A stretch of DNA of 64,000 nt from a bacterium (GCA_024711295.1 JANJTB010000032.1:62001-126000), one strand, 5' to 3'; shown: positions 25,745-34,260, counted from the stretch's first letter. Program-made: numbers and translations. Notes: generated by a model from the sequence alone, not told the origin.

Positions 25745-26293
25745 TTAAATTATTGCTTTATACATAAAATAGAACATAAAGGCATTCAGTATTATTGAAT
25801 GATTGATAATGCCGGAGTCAATCATTTTCTTTATCTCATCAATAGTAAACAATTTAATGTTTATAACTTCATTATGGTCAAGATTTTGTTCATTAAATAG
25901 TTCACAATCATTCCATAAAAAAGTAGTACATTTATTTGTAAGAAATGCAGGGTTTGGCCTGACTTGACCTAATCTAACAGGTAACCCGATACCTTTGTAA
26001 CCGGTTTCTTCAATACACTCACGTACTGCAGCATCTGCATAATCTTCTCCATGCTCTACCATACCCCCCGGTAGTTCAATAGTAACAGAATCTGTACCGT
26101 GTCTGTATTGTTCGACCATTACAATTTTATTATCTTTTGTGACAGGAATAATATTAACCCAATCCTGAGATTCCAAAACAGTGAAGTATGACTCCATGCC
26201 ATTTTTGGGATTGATCCTCTTCCTCGATTTTGCCTCAAAAATTTTCAGGTCAAGTAAATACTTCTCGTCGGTGGTTGTCCATTTTTCTATCAA
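25745..26293 (-). CDS. Nudix hydrolase, ADP-ribose pyrophosphatase-like
   Basis: This 182-residue protein has a complete Nudix box, GMVEHGEDYADAAVRECIEETGY, here cited by its key residues: the Gly at its start, the Glu 6 residues later and the REx2EExG metal-binding core, at about 97-119. The preceding VMVEQYRHGTDSVTIELPGG is the pattern of the ADP-ribose/nucleoside-diphosphate sugar hydrolases. It should cleave a nucleoside diphosphate linked to another group. The actual substrate is not determined. It appears to lead the seven-gene unit that includes parAB, and a -7 promoter element lies upstream. Confidence 0.88.
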   Translation of the reverse strand: MIEKWTTTDEKYLLDLKIFEAKSRKRINPKNGMESYFTVLESQDWVNIIPVTKDNKIVMVEQYRHGTDSVTIELPGGMVEHGEDYADAAVRECIEETGYKGIGLPVRLGQVRPNPAFLTNKCTTFLWNDCELFNEQNLDHNEVINIKLFTIDEIKKMIDSGIINHSIILNAFMFYFMYKAII

Positions 26294-26325
26294 TTCGTTA
26301 ACTTAGTATCAAATTATACAAACTA

Positions 26326-26333
26326 CAAAAATA
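26326..26333 (-). promoter_or_regulatory. Probable -7 promoter element of the Nudix-parAB unit
   Basis: The - strand reads TATTTTTG (TAnnTTTG consensus) about 33 bases before the Nudix start. A TTG at -33 is not evident, since the matching position is A/T-rich. Confidence 0.5.
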
Positions 26334-26396
26334 ACGCTTTTTTTGCTTATAAATTTAAAAATTATAACTATCTTTGGATCAGGAACAAATAAAAAT

Positions 26397-26429
26397 AGTA
26401 GAGACCTCAATTATCAGAGAATCTCTACT
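26397..26429 (-). terminator. Terminator after rplI
   Basis: AGTAGAGA (26397-26404) pairs with TCTCTACT (26422-26429) around 17 nt. Read leftwards it is followed by TATTTTTATTTG, giving a U-rich tail 32 bases after the rplI stop. Confidence 0.75.
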
Positions 26430-26460
26430 ATGATTAATACTTTAAAAAAAATAGAATGAA

Positions 26461-26910
26461 CTATTCTTCTTCGCTAATTACCCAAACTTTGATGTTGGTT
26501 GAAACTTCAGGATGAAGCTTAATTTTGGCATCAAAAACTCCAAGGGTACGAATAGAATCTTCAATAACGATATGTCTTTTATCAATTTCATAACCCTTTG
26601 CAGACAATTCCTGAGCAATCATGGTAGGAGTAACTGAGCCATACAACTTGCCTTCTTCACCTACTTTCATAGCAATACTAACTTGTACTTCAGATAGATT
26701 TGCAGCAATACTTTCAGCAGCAGCTTTTTCTTTGGCAAGTCTTTTATTTCTGTATTGTTTTTCGATTTCGAGTCTTTTTACTGCACTTTCGGATGCATAA
26801 TAAGCATAATCTCTTGGAATTAGGTAGTTACGAGCGTAGCCATCCTTTACATTGACAATCTCACCCATATTACCGAGATTCAATAAATCTTTTCTTAAAA
26901 TTACTTTCAT
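26461..26910 (-). CDS. rplI: 50S ribosomal protein L9
   Basis: L9 is an elongated two-domain protein on the large subunit that limits frame slippage. At 149 residues it is complete. The N-terminal domain is MKVILRKDLLNLGNMGEIVNVKDGYARNYLIP, with the long connecting helix (about 40-75) and the C-terminal domain SAKGYEIDKRHIVIEDSIRTLG. It lies 48 bases after rpsF. The rpsR gene that commonly sits between these two is absent. Confidence 0.97.
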   Translation of the reverse strand: MKVILRKDLLNLGNMGEIVNVKDGYARNYLIPRDYAYYASESAVKRLEIEKQYRNKRLAKEKAAAESIAANLSEVQVSIAMKVGEEGKLYGSVTPTMIAQELSAKGYEIDKRHIVIEDSIRTLGVFDAKIKLHPEVSTNIKVWVISEEE

Positions 26911-26958
26911 AATTATTTATTCCTGTATAATATTCTAATTTGGGTTAACGGCAGCTAA

Positions 26959-27399
26959 TTAATTTTCTTCTGCAACAGCAACTGGCTCTGCAACTGGTGC
27001 AGCTTCCGGCTCTACTTTAGTTACCGTATCAGTACCTGAAATTAAGTTCGTTCCAAACTCTTTACCTTCAGCCATTGCTTTTTCTCTGCGATACTCGCGC
27101 AATTTATCAGGTAATACAAGAGTTAAGTGTCTCAATACAGTATCTTCGAGCACAAAGAATCTTTCGATAACCGGAATATTTACCGGTAATGACTCGAATA
27201 CTATATGAACATAATATCCATTGTACTTTTTGTTGATTGGATAAGCTAATCTTTTGCGTCCCCACTTATCAGTCTCAAGAATTACGCCACCATGGTTTTC
27301 GACATAAGTCGAAATTTTAGCAATTACTGCATCAATGTCATTATCTTCCAAAGCGGCATTAATAATAATGGTTGACTCATAAACACGGCGAACATTCAT
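26959..27399 (-). CDS. rpsF: 30S ribosomal protein S6
   Basis: S6 binds the central domain of 16S rRNA with S18. It has 146 residues. The core matches S6 from RRVYESTIIINAAL through KWGRKRLAYPINKKYNGYYV to DTVLRHLTLVLPDKLREYRR (residues 2-105). The last 35 residues form an acidic Ala/Pro/Val-rich tail (APVAEPVAVAEEN), beyond the typical 95-130 residues. A complete Bacteroidetes-style promoter precedes it. Confidence 0.97.
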   Translation of the reverse strand: MNVRRVYESTIIINAALEDNDIDAVIAKISTYVENHGGVILETDKWGRKRLAYPINKKYNGYYVHIVFESLPVNIPVIERFFVLEDTVLRHLTLVLPDKLREYRREKAMAEGKEFGTNLISGTDTVTKVEPEAAPVAEPVAVAEEN

Positions 27400-27469
27400 T
27401 TAATTTATCTCCTGATTTAATTTCTTTTTTGCCATTACTTATTTTATCAAATGGTCAAATATAGAAATA

Positions 27470-27499
27470 CAAAAATAATAGATTTGTTTAAATTGACAA
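27470..27499 (-). promoter_or_regulatory. Bacteroidetes-type promoter of rpsF-rplI
   Basis: Read leftwards, TTG (27499-27497), 19 nt, then TATTTTTG (27477-27470) matches TTG-N19-21-TAnnTTTG exactly. The implied start of transcription is about 27463, giving a leader of about 64 nt. Confidence 0.75.
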
Positions 27500-27555
27500 A
27501 AATATTTCTTACATATCTTTTAAATTTATTTGATATTTAGAAATTATATTCATTT

Positions 27556-28260
27556 TTAATTCTTTTTTATATCCGTTACAATTTTTCCATCACTCATAGT
27601 ACAGATTCTGTCGGAATAATTTGCTACTTCTGTGCTATGTGTAGCTACTATACAAGTCAAGTTGAATTCATTGCGCAATTCAGAAATGAGTTCTAAAACT
27701 TGTCTTGAATTAGCGGCGTCAAGATTTCCGGTTGGCTCGTCTGCCAGAATAATTTGCGGATTATTTATCAAAGAACGTGCTATTGCTATACGCTGTTGCT
27801 CACCACCTGATAATTCCAAAGGTTTGTGATTTAGTCTGTGTGACATTCCAACACGTTCAACAAGCATTTTAGCTTTTTCAATAGCATCTCTTTTGGGCTT
27901 ACCTTGTATCAAGGCTGGCATTATAACATTTTCGAGAGCAGTAAACTCAGGTAAAAGTTGGTGAAATTGGAAAACAAACCCTAATGCATTATTCCTTATT
28001 TTTGCAAGTTCAGAATCAGGCATTTCAGTTATTCTGTGTATTTTATCATTAGTTTCAATGGTGATATCACCTGAATCCGGTAGATCCAAAGTACCTAATA
28101 AATACAATAACGTGCTTTTTCCAACACCTGATGGCCCAACCAATGAGACAAAATCACCATTTTGAACCTGAAAATCTAAACCTTTCAAAACAAGTGTTTT
28201 CAATTGACCACTTATTTGAAATGATTTAACAATATTATTTGCATTTATTATCATATTCAT
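27556..28260 (-). CDS. lolD: Lipoprotein-releasing ABC transporter ATPase LolD
   Basis: This 234-residue ATPase powers the LolC/E permease that releases lipoproteins from the inner membrane. Walker A is GPSGVGKST at about 42-50, the signature is LSGGEQQR, and Walker B is IILADEPTGNLD with the LolD/MacB-type TGNLDAANS following. TEVANYSDRICTMSDGKI is the usual C-terminal region. A likely partner permease is at 14692-15918. The start lies 6 bases after a large hairpin that follows rplQ, leaving little room for a promoter of its own. Confidence 0.9.
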   Translation of the reverse strand: MNMIINANNIVKSFQISGQLKTLVLKGLDFQVQNGDFVSLVGPSGVGKSTLLYLLGTLDLPDSGDITIETNDKIHRITEMPDSELAKIRNNALGFVFQFHQLLPEFTALENVIMPALIQGKPKRDAIEKAKMLVERVGMSHRLNHKPLELSGGEQQRIAIARSLINNPQIILADEPTGNLDAANSRQVLELISELRNEFNLTCIVATHSTEVANYSDRICTMSDGKIVTDIKKN

Positions 28261-28266
28261 TAAAGA

Positions 28267-28317
28267 AGCCGACCAAAATTATGTCTTTTCAATGAATAAG
28301 AGCATATTTGGTCGGCT
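28267..28317 (-). terminator. Hairpin ending the ribosomal supercluster, immediately before lolD
   Basis: AGCCGACCAAA (28267-28277) pairs perfectly with TTTGGTCGGCT (28307-28317) around 29 nt. The leftward tail TCTTTAATG is only moderately T-rich. It may act as terminator of the rplQ transcript or as an attenuator or processing site before lolD. Confidence 0.65.
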
Positions 28318-28343
28318 CCTGAGATTTTTATATACAAACAAAT

Positions 28344-29045
28344 CTAAGCTTTGTTCTCTTCAGCAGCTTCACTATCATTTGTTGGTGCAGATTCTTCAGC
28401 TACTTCATCATTATTAACTGTTTCTGCAACGGTTTCTTCAACAGTTGAATCAACAATTGTAACTGATTCTTCAGCTACTTCAATAACTTCATCAAAAATT
28501 ACAGGAGTTGCCATTTCTTCAACTGTTTCGACAACTTTTTCTTCTTTTTTCGGGTTTGCCTCTTTTGCTGCTTTAGGTTTTGACTCAGTAGTTTTTACTG
28601 CTTTCTTTTTCTTTTTGATTGCATAGGAGCCATCTTGAGGAGCAGAAAAATCAACTAATTCTATAATAGCAGTTTTAGATGCATCACCTTTTCTAAAGCC
28701 TGTTTTGATAACTCGGGTATAACCACCATTTCTATCAATAACTGCAGGTGCAATAGAATCGAATAATTCTTGCAAAACATCTTTAACTCTGATAACACGT
28801 CCAACAACTCTTCTGCTGTGAACATCCATAGTTTGCTTTTCCGGTAATAAGCCCTGCTTTTCTCTCAGTAAAGCATTTTTAGCTCTTGTAATGATTGCTT
28901 CGACGTAAGGTCTTAATTCTTTAGCCTTCGCTTCAGTAGTTTTAATACTTTTATGTCTGAGAAGTTCGGTAGCCAAATTTGCTAAAAGCGCTTTACGATG
29001 GCTACTTGTCCTTTTTAATTTTCTTCCGGATACTAAGTGTCTCAT
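28344..29045 (-). CDS. rplQ: 50S ribosomal protein L17 with long acidic C-terminal extension
   Basis: L17 lies near the exit tunnel of the large subunit. The normal core is MRHLVSGRKLKRTSSHRKALLANL through GGYTRVIKTGFRKGDASKTAIIELV (residues 1-127). About 100 further residues follow: a Lys-rich stretch (KKKKKAVK) and then a Glu/Val/Thr-rich acidic tail with low complexity ending SEAAEENKA. Usual L17 proteins are 115-165 residues, so 233 is unusually long. It is the last gene of the supercluster, 32 bases after rpoA. Confidence 0.95.
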   Translation of the reverse strand: MRHLVSGRKLKRTSSHRKALLANLATELLRHKSIKTTEAKAKELRPYVEAIITRAKNALLREKQGLLPEKQTMDVHSRRVVGRVIRVKDVLQELFDSIAPAVIDRNGGYTRVIKTGFRKGDASKTAIIELVDFSAPQDGSYAIKKKKKAVKTTESKPKAAKEANPKKEEKVVETVEEMATPVIFDEVIEVAEESVTIVDSTVEETVAETVNNDEVAEESAPTNDSEAAEENKA

Positions 29046-29077
29046 TTTTGGAACTCTTTTTCAATAAAACAATTCAT

Positions 29078-30097
29078 TTAATCAATTAATGCTTCAGGAG
29101 CAGGTTTATCTTCTTTTAGGTACTGTTCAACACTCATACCAAATTCCAATCCATTAAGAAGTACAACTTCAGTAAGCTCAGCTAATGATTTTCTACCAAA
29201 ATTGCGGAATTTAAGTAATTCAGATTCTTGCAACTGGACTAATTCAGATAAAGTTTTAATGTTAGCTGCTTTCAGACAGTTATGAGCTCTTACAGACAAT
29301 TCAAGTTCTTCAACCGGTGTAAGGAGTATTTTTCTCAATCTGTTTCTTTCAGCAACTTTCACTTCTTCTTCAACTACTTCCTGAACAGGTGCTTCTTCTT
29401 CGAATTGCTCAAAATTAATGAAGTACTTAATGTGGTCGTTCATAATTTTAGCAGAAGCATGTACAGCTTCCTGTGCAGATATAGTGCCATCTGTCTTAAC
29501 ATCAAGAACTAGTCTTTCGTAGTCTGTGCGTTGACCAACTCGATATGGTTCAATATTATAAACTACATTCACGATAGGAGTATAAATTGAATCTATTGGA
29601 AGCATACCAATCGGAAAATCGGTTATTACTTGTTCCTCAGCAGGAACATATCCTTTACCTTTTCCAATTCTTAACTCAACATCAAACTCAGCATTATCTG
29701 CCAAAGTAGCTATGTGATGGCTTGGATCCATAACTTCGAGTGATGGAGCAGCATCCTGAATATCTTTAGCTGTCCAGGTACCGGGACCTTTAAGCTGAAT
29801 CATAACTTTAGTAAGTTTTTTGTCAGATGTTTTTATTCTAACACCTTTTAAATTAAGGATAATTTCGGAAGTATCCTCAACTACACCTTGAATAGTTTGG
29901 AATTCGTGCAATACATCAGAAATCTTAACGCCGATGATAGCAGTACCGGGTATCGAAGAAAGCAATATTCTTCTCAGTGTATTACCAATAGTAACACCAA
30001 ATCCGGGTTCCAAAGGTTGCATGATAAACCTACCGTGTGATTCGGCAGAAGTTTCTTCGATTATTACCCTATCGGGCATTTGCATTTGAGTGTTCAT
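29078..30097 (-). CDS. rpoA: RNA polymerase alpha subunit
   Basis: Alpha dimerises to nucleate RNA polymerase, and its C-terminal domain contacts promoters and activators. It has 339 residues. The N-terminal domain includes GRFIMQPLEPGFGVTIGNTLRRILLSSIPG (about 21-50) and VYNIEPYRVGQRTDYERLVLDV. The C-terminal domain has ELSVRAHNCLKAANIKTLSEL and FRNFGRKSLAELTE, separated by an acidic linker (EEEAPVQEVVEEEVK). It directly follows rpsK, where rpsD is usually found. Confidence 0.98.
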   Translation of the reverse strand: MNTQMQMPDRVIIEETSAESHGRFIMQPLEPGFGVTIGNTLRRILLSSIPGTAIIGVKISDVLHEFQTIQGVVEDTSEIILNLKGVRIKTSDKKLTKVMIQLKGPGTWTAKDIQDAAPSLEVMDPSHHIATLADNAEFDVELRIGKGKGYVPAEEQVITDFPIGMLPIDSIYTPIVNVVYNIEPYRVGQRTDYERLVLDVKTDGTISAQEAVHASAKIMNDHIKYFINFEQFEEEAPVQEVVEEEVKVAERNRLRKILLTPVEELELSVRAHNCLKAANIKTLSELVQLQESELLKFRNFGRKSLAELTEVVLLNGLEFGMSVEQYLKEDKPAPEALID

Positions 30098-30149
30098 ATA
30101 TTAATTTCAATCTAAATTTTAGTGAACAATTTAATAAATGCCACCAGAA

Positions 30150-30530
30150 TTATACTCTTCTTCTTTTTGGCGGACGACAACCGTTATGTGGGATAGGTGT
30201 GCGATCAATTATGCTGTGGATTTCAAGGCCAGCCTGTGATAATGCTCTGATAGCAGCTTCACGCCCCGAACCTGGTCCCTTAACCATAACATCAACCTTA
30301 CGCAATCCCATATCGTAAGCTTCTTTTGCAGATTTTTCAGCAGATACCTGAGCTGCATAGGGTGTATTTTTCTTTGAACCCCTAAAACCGTTCTTTCCGG
30401 CTGAAGACCAGCACAAAGTATTACCATACATATCTGTTATCGTGACCTGCACATTATTAAAAGTAGCTCTGATAAAAGCTTTTCCATGAATATCAGAAAC
30501 GACTTTCTTTTTAATTTTCTTCTTTGCCAC
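30150..30530 (-). CDS. rpsK: 30S ribosomal protein S11
   Basis: S11 lies on the platform of the small subunit next to the mRNA exit. The 126-residue protein shows [47 protein letters not shown] and the C-terminal [18 protein letters not shown]. Length is normal. Only 52 bases separate it from rpoA, too short for the rpsD gene that normally lies here. Confidence 0.98.
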   Translation of the reverse strand: MAKKKIKKKVVSDIHGKAFIRATFNNVQVTITDMYGNTLCWSSAGKNGFRGSKKNTPYAAQVSAEKSAKEAYDMGLRKVDVMVKGPGSGREAAIRALSQAGLEIHSIIDRTPIPHNGCRPPKRRRV

Positions 30531-30572
30531 GCTGTTTTACCTAAATTAAATTTACAAATTATCTCTAAGAGA

Positions 30573-30947
30573 TTATTTAGTTGCTTTTTTCTTTCCTGCA
30601 ACTGTTTTCTTACGACCCTTACGGGTACGGGCATTTGTACGAGTTCTCTGACCTCTGACAGGAAGACCTCTTCTGTGACGAAGTCCACGATAACAACCAA
30701 TATCCATCAATCTCTTAATATTCATCTGAATTTCGCTTCTAAGCTGACCTTCAGTTTTATAATTATCGAGCACTTGACGTATTCTGGCTACTTCATCATC
30801 AGACCATTCGGCTACACGTTTTGATAAATCGATACCTGCTTGGTTGAGAACTTTTTCTGATGTTGTTCTACCAACTCCAAATATATAGGTGAGTCCAATT
30901 ACTCCCCTTTTATTTTTTGGTAAGTCTATACCGGCAATACGAGCCAC
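30573..30947 (-). CDS. rpsM: 30S ribosomal protein S13
   Basis: S13 forms an inter-subunit bridge in the head of the small subunit and contacts P-site tRNA. The 124-residue protein has [25 protein letters not shown] at the start and the tRNA-contacting tail [24 protein letters not shown]. It is 16 bases after rpmJ and 42 before rpsK. Confidence 0.98.
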   Translation of the reverse strand: MARIAGIDLPKNKRGVIGLTYIFGVGRTTSEKVLNQAGIDLSKRVAEWSDDEVARIRQVLDNYKTEGQLRSEIQMNIKRLMDIGCYRGLRHRRGLPVRGQRTRTNARTRKGRKKTVAGKKKATK

Positions 30948-30963
30948 AATTATACTCCTTTAA

Positions 30964-31080
30964 TTAACCTTGTCTCTGTTTGAAACGTGGATTCTTTTTG
31001 TTGATGATATAAACTTTACCCTTGCGGCGTACTATTTTATCATCTGGATTTCTTTTCTTAACAGATGCCTGAACTTTCAT
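30964..31080 (-). CDS. rpmJ: 50S ribosomal protein L36, cysteine-free form
   Basis: This 38-residue gene reads [20 protein letters not shown] at the start and ends [11 protein letters not shown], the L36 pattern. The zinc ligands of the classical form (three Cys and a His) are all missing, so this is the zinc-independent version. It sits 10 bases after infA and 16 before rpsM, its conserved place. Confidence 0.96.
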   Translation of the reverse strand: MKVQASVKKRNPDDKIVRRKGKVYIINKKNPRFKQRQG

Positions 31081-31090
31081 GGCTTACTCA

Positions 31091-31309
31091 CTATTTAAAT
31101 CTGTAAACTATTCTTCCTTTGGTCAGGTCGTAAGGTGACAATTCGACTGTTACCTTATCGCCTTGTAAAATCTTTATGAAGTTCATTCTCATTTTTCCAG
31201 ATATATGGGCTAATATTTTATGCCCATTTTCTAATTTGACAATGAACTGGGTATTAGGCAATGTCTCGTCTATTATTCCATCAACTCTTATTAAATCTTG
31301 CTTTGCCAT
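31091..31309 (-). CDS. infA: Translation initiation factor IF-1
   Basis: IF-1 occupies the A site of the small subunit during initiation. This 72-residue S1/OB-fold protein reads [20 protein letters not shown] at the start, with [22 protein letters not shown] and [20 protein letters not shown] after it. Length and motifs are canonical. It follows secY by 19 bases. The map gene that often lies between the two is absent. Confidence 0.98.
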   Translation of the reverse strand: MAKQDLIRVDGIIDETLPNTQFIVKLENGHKILAHISGKMRMNFIKILQGDKVTVELSPYDLTKGRIVYRFK

Positions 31310-31328
31310 CTACCACTGTATCCTAAAA

Positions 31329-32675
31329 TTAAAAACCACCAATTCCTGCTCTACCTTTAATCTTACCACTTTTCATAAATCCGTCATAATGACGCATCAA
31401 TAAGTGTGACTCAATCTGCTGTAAAGTATCTAAAGCAACACCGACCATAATCAGTAAACTTGTTCCACCGAAGAATGATGCAAAGTTCATGTCAACGTTG
31501 AAGAAGTAAGTCACAAAAGTAGGTAATACTGCTACAATACCTAAGAAAACAGAGCCTGGTAAAGTAATTCTTGTCAAGATTGCTTCAATATATTCAGAGG
31601 TATGACTTCCTGGGCGTATGCCGGGAATAAATCCACCCTGTTTTTTCATATTGTCAGCAATATCTTTCGGATTAAATATGATTGCAGTATAAAAATACGT
31701 GAAGAATACAATCATCAGAAAATATACTGCAGCATAAAAGAATGACTGATAGTCGAATAATCTCGCTACTGTATTAAAAAATGGACTTTCGGGGAAGAAG
31801 GTTGCAATTGTATTTGGAATGAACATTAATGATTGAGCAAAAATGATAGGCATAACCCCTGCAGTATTAACTCTAAGAGGTATATACTGTGTAGTGCCAC
31901 CAAATACTTTATTACCAACTTGGCGTTTTGCATACTGAACGGGTATCCTTCGGGCCCCCTGAGTAACAAGGACAATAGCACCGATAATAACAACAAGTAA
32001 TGCAATAACCACTAATTCGACGGGCCACAATCTTGAGCCTGACATAATTAAGTTCCATTCGTTAAATAATGCGGCAGGAAGTCTGGCGATGATACCAATC
32101 ATGATAATGAGTGATATACCATTTCCAATACCTCGCTCAGTAATTTGTTCGCCTAACCACATCATAAATACTGTACCTGCAGATAATAAAATTATCGCAG
32201 ATGATGTAAACCAAAATCCTGTTTCAGGTACTACAGGTAAACCTCCACCTGTTTGGGCACCAAGTTTGATCGCAATACCCCATCCCTGTAACATAGAGAT
32301 AAACACAGTAAGAATTCTGGTGTATTGATTAATTTTTCTTCTGCCCTCTTCTCCATCCTTTTGGATTTTTTGTATCTCGGGTATTACTACACCGGCGAGC
32401 TGAAAAATGATTGAAGCTGTAATATATGGCATAATGCCCAGAGCAAAAATTGCGGCATTCGAAAATGCACCGCCCACAAACAAGTCAAACAAACCAAAAA
32501 GTGTATTCGAATCTTGTGCAGCTATCGACATTTTTAATACACTCACATCTACACCAGGGAGTGTAATATGCGAACCGATTCGTACGACTATTAATATTCC
32601 AAGGGTAAACAGAATTCGGTCTTTTAATTCTTCAATCTTGAATATGTTCTGAAATGTCTGTAGGAATTTACTCAT
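31329..32675 (-). CDS. secY: Preprotein translocase subunit SecY
   Basis: SecY is the pore of the inner-membrane Sec channel. It has 448 residues with ten membrane helices. Signatures include GSHITLPGVDVSVL, the plug-helix region GLFDLFVGGAFSNAAIFALGIMPYITASI, the cytoplasmic loop RRIPVQYAKRQVG, and NMKKQGGFIPGIRPGSHTSEYI before the C-terminal helices. It overlaps the rplO end by 8 bases. adk and map, frequent neighbours, are absent here. Confidence 0.98.
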   Translation of the reverse strand: MSKFLQTFQNIFKIEELKDRILFTLGILIVVRIGSHITLPGVDVSVLKMSIAAQDSNTLFGLFDLFVGGAFSNAAIFALGIMPYITASIIFQLAGVVIPEIQKIQKDGEEGRRKINQYTRILTVFISMLQGWGIAIKLGAQTGGGLPVVPETGFWFTSSAIILLSAGTVFMMWLGEQITERGIGNGISLIIMIGIIARLPAALFNEWNLIMSGSRLWPVELVVIALLVVIIGAIVLVTQGARRIPVQYAKRQVGNKVFGGTTQYIPLRVNTAGVMPIIFAQSLMFIPNTIATFFPESPFFNTVARLFDYQSFFYAAVYFLMIVFFTYFYTAIIFNPKDIADNMKKQGGFIPGIRPGSHTSEYIEAILTRITLPGSVFLGIVAVLPTFVTYFFNVDMNFASFFGGTSLLIMVGVALDTLQQIESHLLMRHYDGFMKSGKIKGRAGIGGF

Positions 32676-33126
32676 TTATAGTTACGGTCCCTCCGACTGA
32701 CTCAATCTTTTCTTTTGCTGTTGATGAAAAACTGTGTGCTGATATACTTACAGCAGATTTGATTTCACCATTGCCTAATATTTTAAGAGGTAAATCTCTC
32801 TTTTTGATTACGCCAAGATTTAATAATGTATCGAAATCAACATTATTAGTAATTGAATTATTATCAATCAATTCTTGTATTCTTGACAAGTTAACAGTCT
32901 GGTATTCAACTCTGAACCTATTGAAGAAACCAAATTTTGGTAATCTTCTGTTAATAGGCATCTGACCGCCTTCTTTGAATCTAGAGATTTTAGCGCCCGA
33001 ACGTGATTTTTGACCTTTATGTCCACGTGTAGATGTGCCGCCATGACCTGAACCAGGACCGCGACCTATACGTTTTGCTTTTTTCTTTGCACCTTCGGCG
33101 TATGATAAATTACCAATATGCTTCAT
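32668..33126 (-). CDS. rplO: 50S ribosomal protein L15
   Basis: L15 is a late-stage assembly protein of the large subunit. The 152-residue sequence has the Gly/Lys/Arg-rich N-terminal region RIGRGPGSGHGGTSTRGHKG, FEGG-type FKEGGQMPINRRLPKFGF, and a C-terminal domain ending VTINE. Its end overlaps the secY start by 8 bases, suggesting coupling. Confidence 0.97.
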   Translation of the reverse strand: MKHIGNLSYAEGAKKKAKRIGRGPGSGHGGTSTRGHKGQKSRSGAKISRFKEGGQMPINRRLPKFGFFNRFRVEYQTVNLSRIQELIDNNSITNNVDFDTLLNLGVIKKRDLPLKILGNGEIKSAVSISAHSFSSTAKEKIESVGGTVTINE

Positions 33127-33140
33127 TTTATTATCTTAAT

Positions 33141-33326
33141 TTATTCTGAAACTTCTTCAACTGTAACTAAATGCTTAACAACTTCAATCATACCTCTTGT
33201 CTGAGGATTATCAGGCAATACGTTGCTGTAACTTGGTCTTCCCAAGCCGAGAGCCTCGATAGTTTTCTTTTGCTTATGCACTCTTTTAATTACGCTTTTT
33301 GTTTGAGTAATTTTAAGTTTACCCAT
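33141..33326 (-). CDS. rpmD: 50S ribosomal protein L30
   Basis: This 61-residue protein has the short bacterial L30 fold: [20 protein letters not shown], then [22 protein letters not shown] and [10 protein letters not shown]. It lies 35 bases after rpsE and 14 before rplO, the standard spc order. Confidence 0.97.
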   Translation of the reverse strand: MGKLKITQTKSVIKRVHKQKKTIEALGLGRPSYSNVLPDNPQTRGMIEVVKHLVTVEEVSE

Positions 33327-33361
33327 TTTATTTCACCTTATAGTTTTGCTAATGAATGATT

Positions 33362-33865
33362 TTAGCCGTGTAGTACTTTCTCTACAGTAATTCCTCTTCT
33401 TTCGGCAACACTTGTAGCATCTTCAAGAGCACTTAGTGCAACGACGGTAGCTTTTACAGTGTTATGCGGATTTGATGAACCAAGACTTTTAGTCAAAACG
33501 TCCTGAACACCTGCTAATTCCAATACCGCACGAATACCACCGGATGCAATCACACCGGTACCGGCAGTTGCAGGGCGTACCAATACTTTCGAAGCACCGA
33601 ATTTGCCAACTACATCGTGTGGAATAGTATTATTGCTCAGACGTACTTTTACAATATTTTTCTTTGCAGCTTCGGTTGCTTTTGTAACTGCATCAACAAC
33701 TTCGCTTGCTTTACCTAAACCGTAACCGACATGACCATGACCATCACCGACTACTACAAGAGCAGAGAAATTAAACCTTCTGCCGCCTTTTACAACCTTA
33801 GCTGTTCTACCGACATAAACAAGCTTATCTTTTAGGTCAAGTTCTGATACTTTAAAATTTGCCAC
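33362..33865 (-). CDS. rpsE: 30S ribosomal protein S5
   Basis: S5 contributes to decoding accuracy and the mRNA entrance helicase. The 167-residue sequence contains [20 protein letters not shown] and [19 protein letters not shown] in the N-terminal double-stranded-RNA-binding domain, and [22 protein letters not shown] in the C-terminal domain. Length is normal. Confidence 0.98.
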   Translation of the reverse strand: MANFKVSELDLKDKLVYVGRTAKVVKGGRRFNFSALVVVGDGHGHVGYGLGKASEVVDAVTKATEAAKKNIVKVRLSNNTIPHDVVGKFGASKVLVRPATAGTGVIASGGIRAVLELAGVQDVLTKSLGSSNPHNTVKATVVALSALEDATSVAERRGITVEKVLHG

Positions 33866-33888
33866 TTTATTATATTCTCCTTAAGTAA

Positions 33889-34260
33889 TTAAAACTCTAA
33901 CCCACCTTGACGAGCGGCATCTGCCAGAGCTTTCACTCTACCATGGTAGATATAACCGTTTCTATCAAAAGCAACTCTTGTAATATTTGCTTCGAGGGCT
34001 CTTTTGGCAATAGTCTTGCCAACTAATTCACTCTTTGCAGTCTTTGTCATACCTTCTTTCAGAGAGTTTCTTAAATCTTTATCTATTGTTGATGCAGAGG
34101 CAATAGTTTTGCCGTCAACATCATTGATAATCTGAACATAAATATGACCTAAGCTTTTAAATACAGTTAGACGTGGACGCTCAGCTGTTCCGTTTATTTT
34201 AGAACGTACATGCAATTTGCGTTTTTCTCTGCGTTTAGCTTTTAAATACTGTACTTTCAT
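33889..34260 (-). CDS. rplR: 50S ribosomal protein L18
   Basis: L18 binds 5S rRNA together with L5. The 123-residue sequence shows [20 protein letters not shown] near the start, [20 protein letters not shown], and the C-terminal [20 protein letters not shown]. Lys/Arg-rich first 20 residues fit the RNA-binding tail. It is 47 bases after rplF. Confidence 0.98.
   Translation of the reverse strand: MKVQYLKAKRREKRKLHVRSKINGTAERPRLTVFKSLGHIYVQIINDVDGKTIASASTIDKDLRNSLKEGMTKTAKSELVGKTIAKRALEANITRVAFDRNGYIYHGRVKALADAARQGGLEF

Noticed and set aside
28351-28626. Ser-rich open frame on the + strand opposite rplQ
   Set aside because: It is the antisense reading of the Glu/Val/Thr-rich tail of L17. Low complexity of the real gene explains the long open frame.
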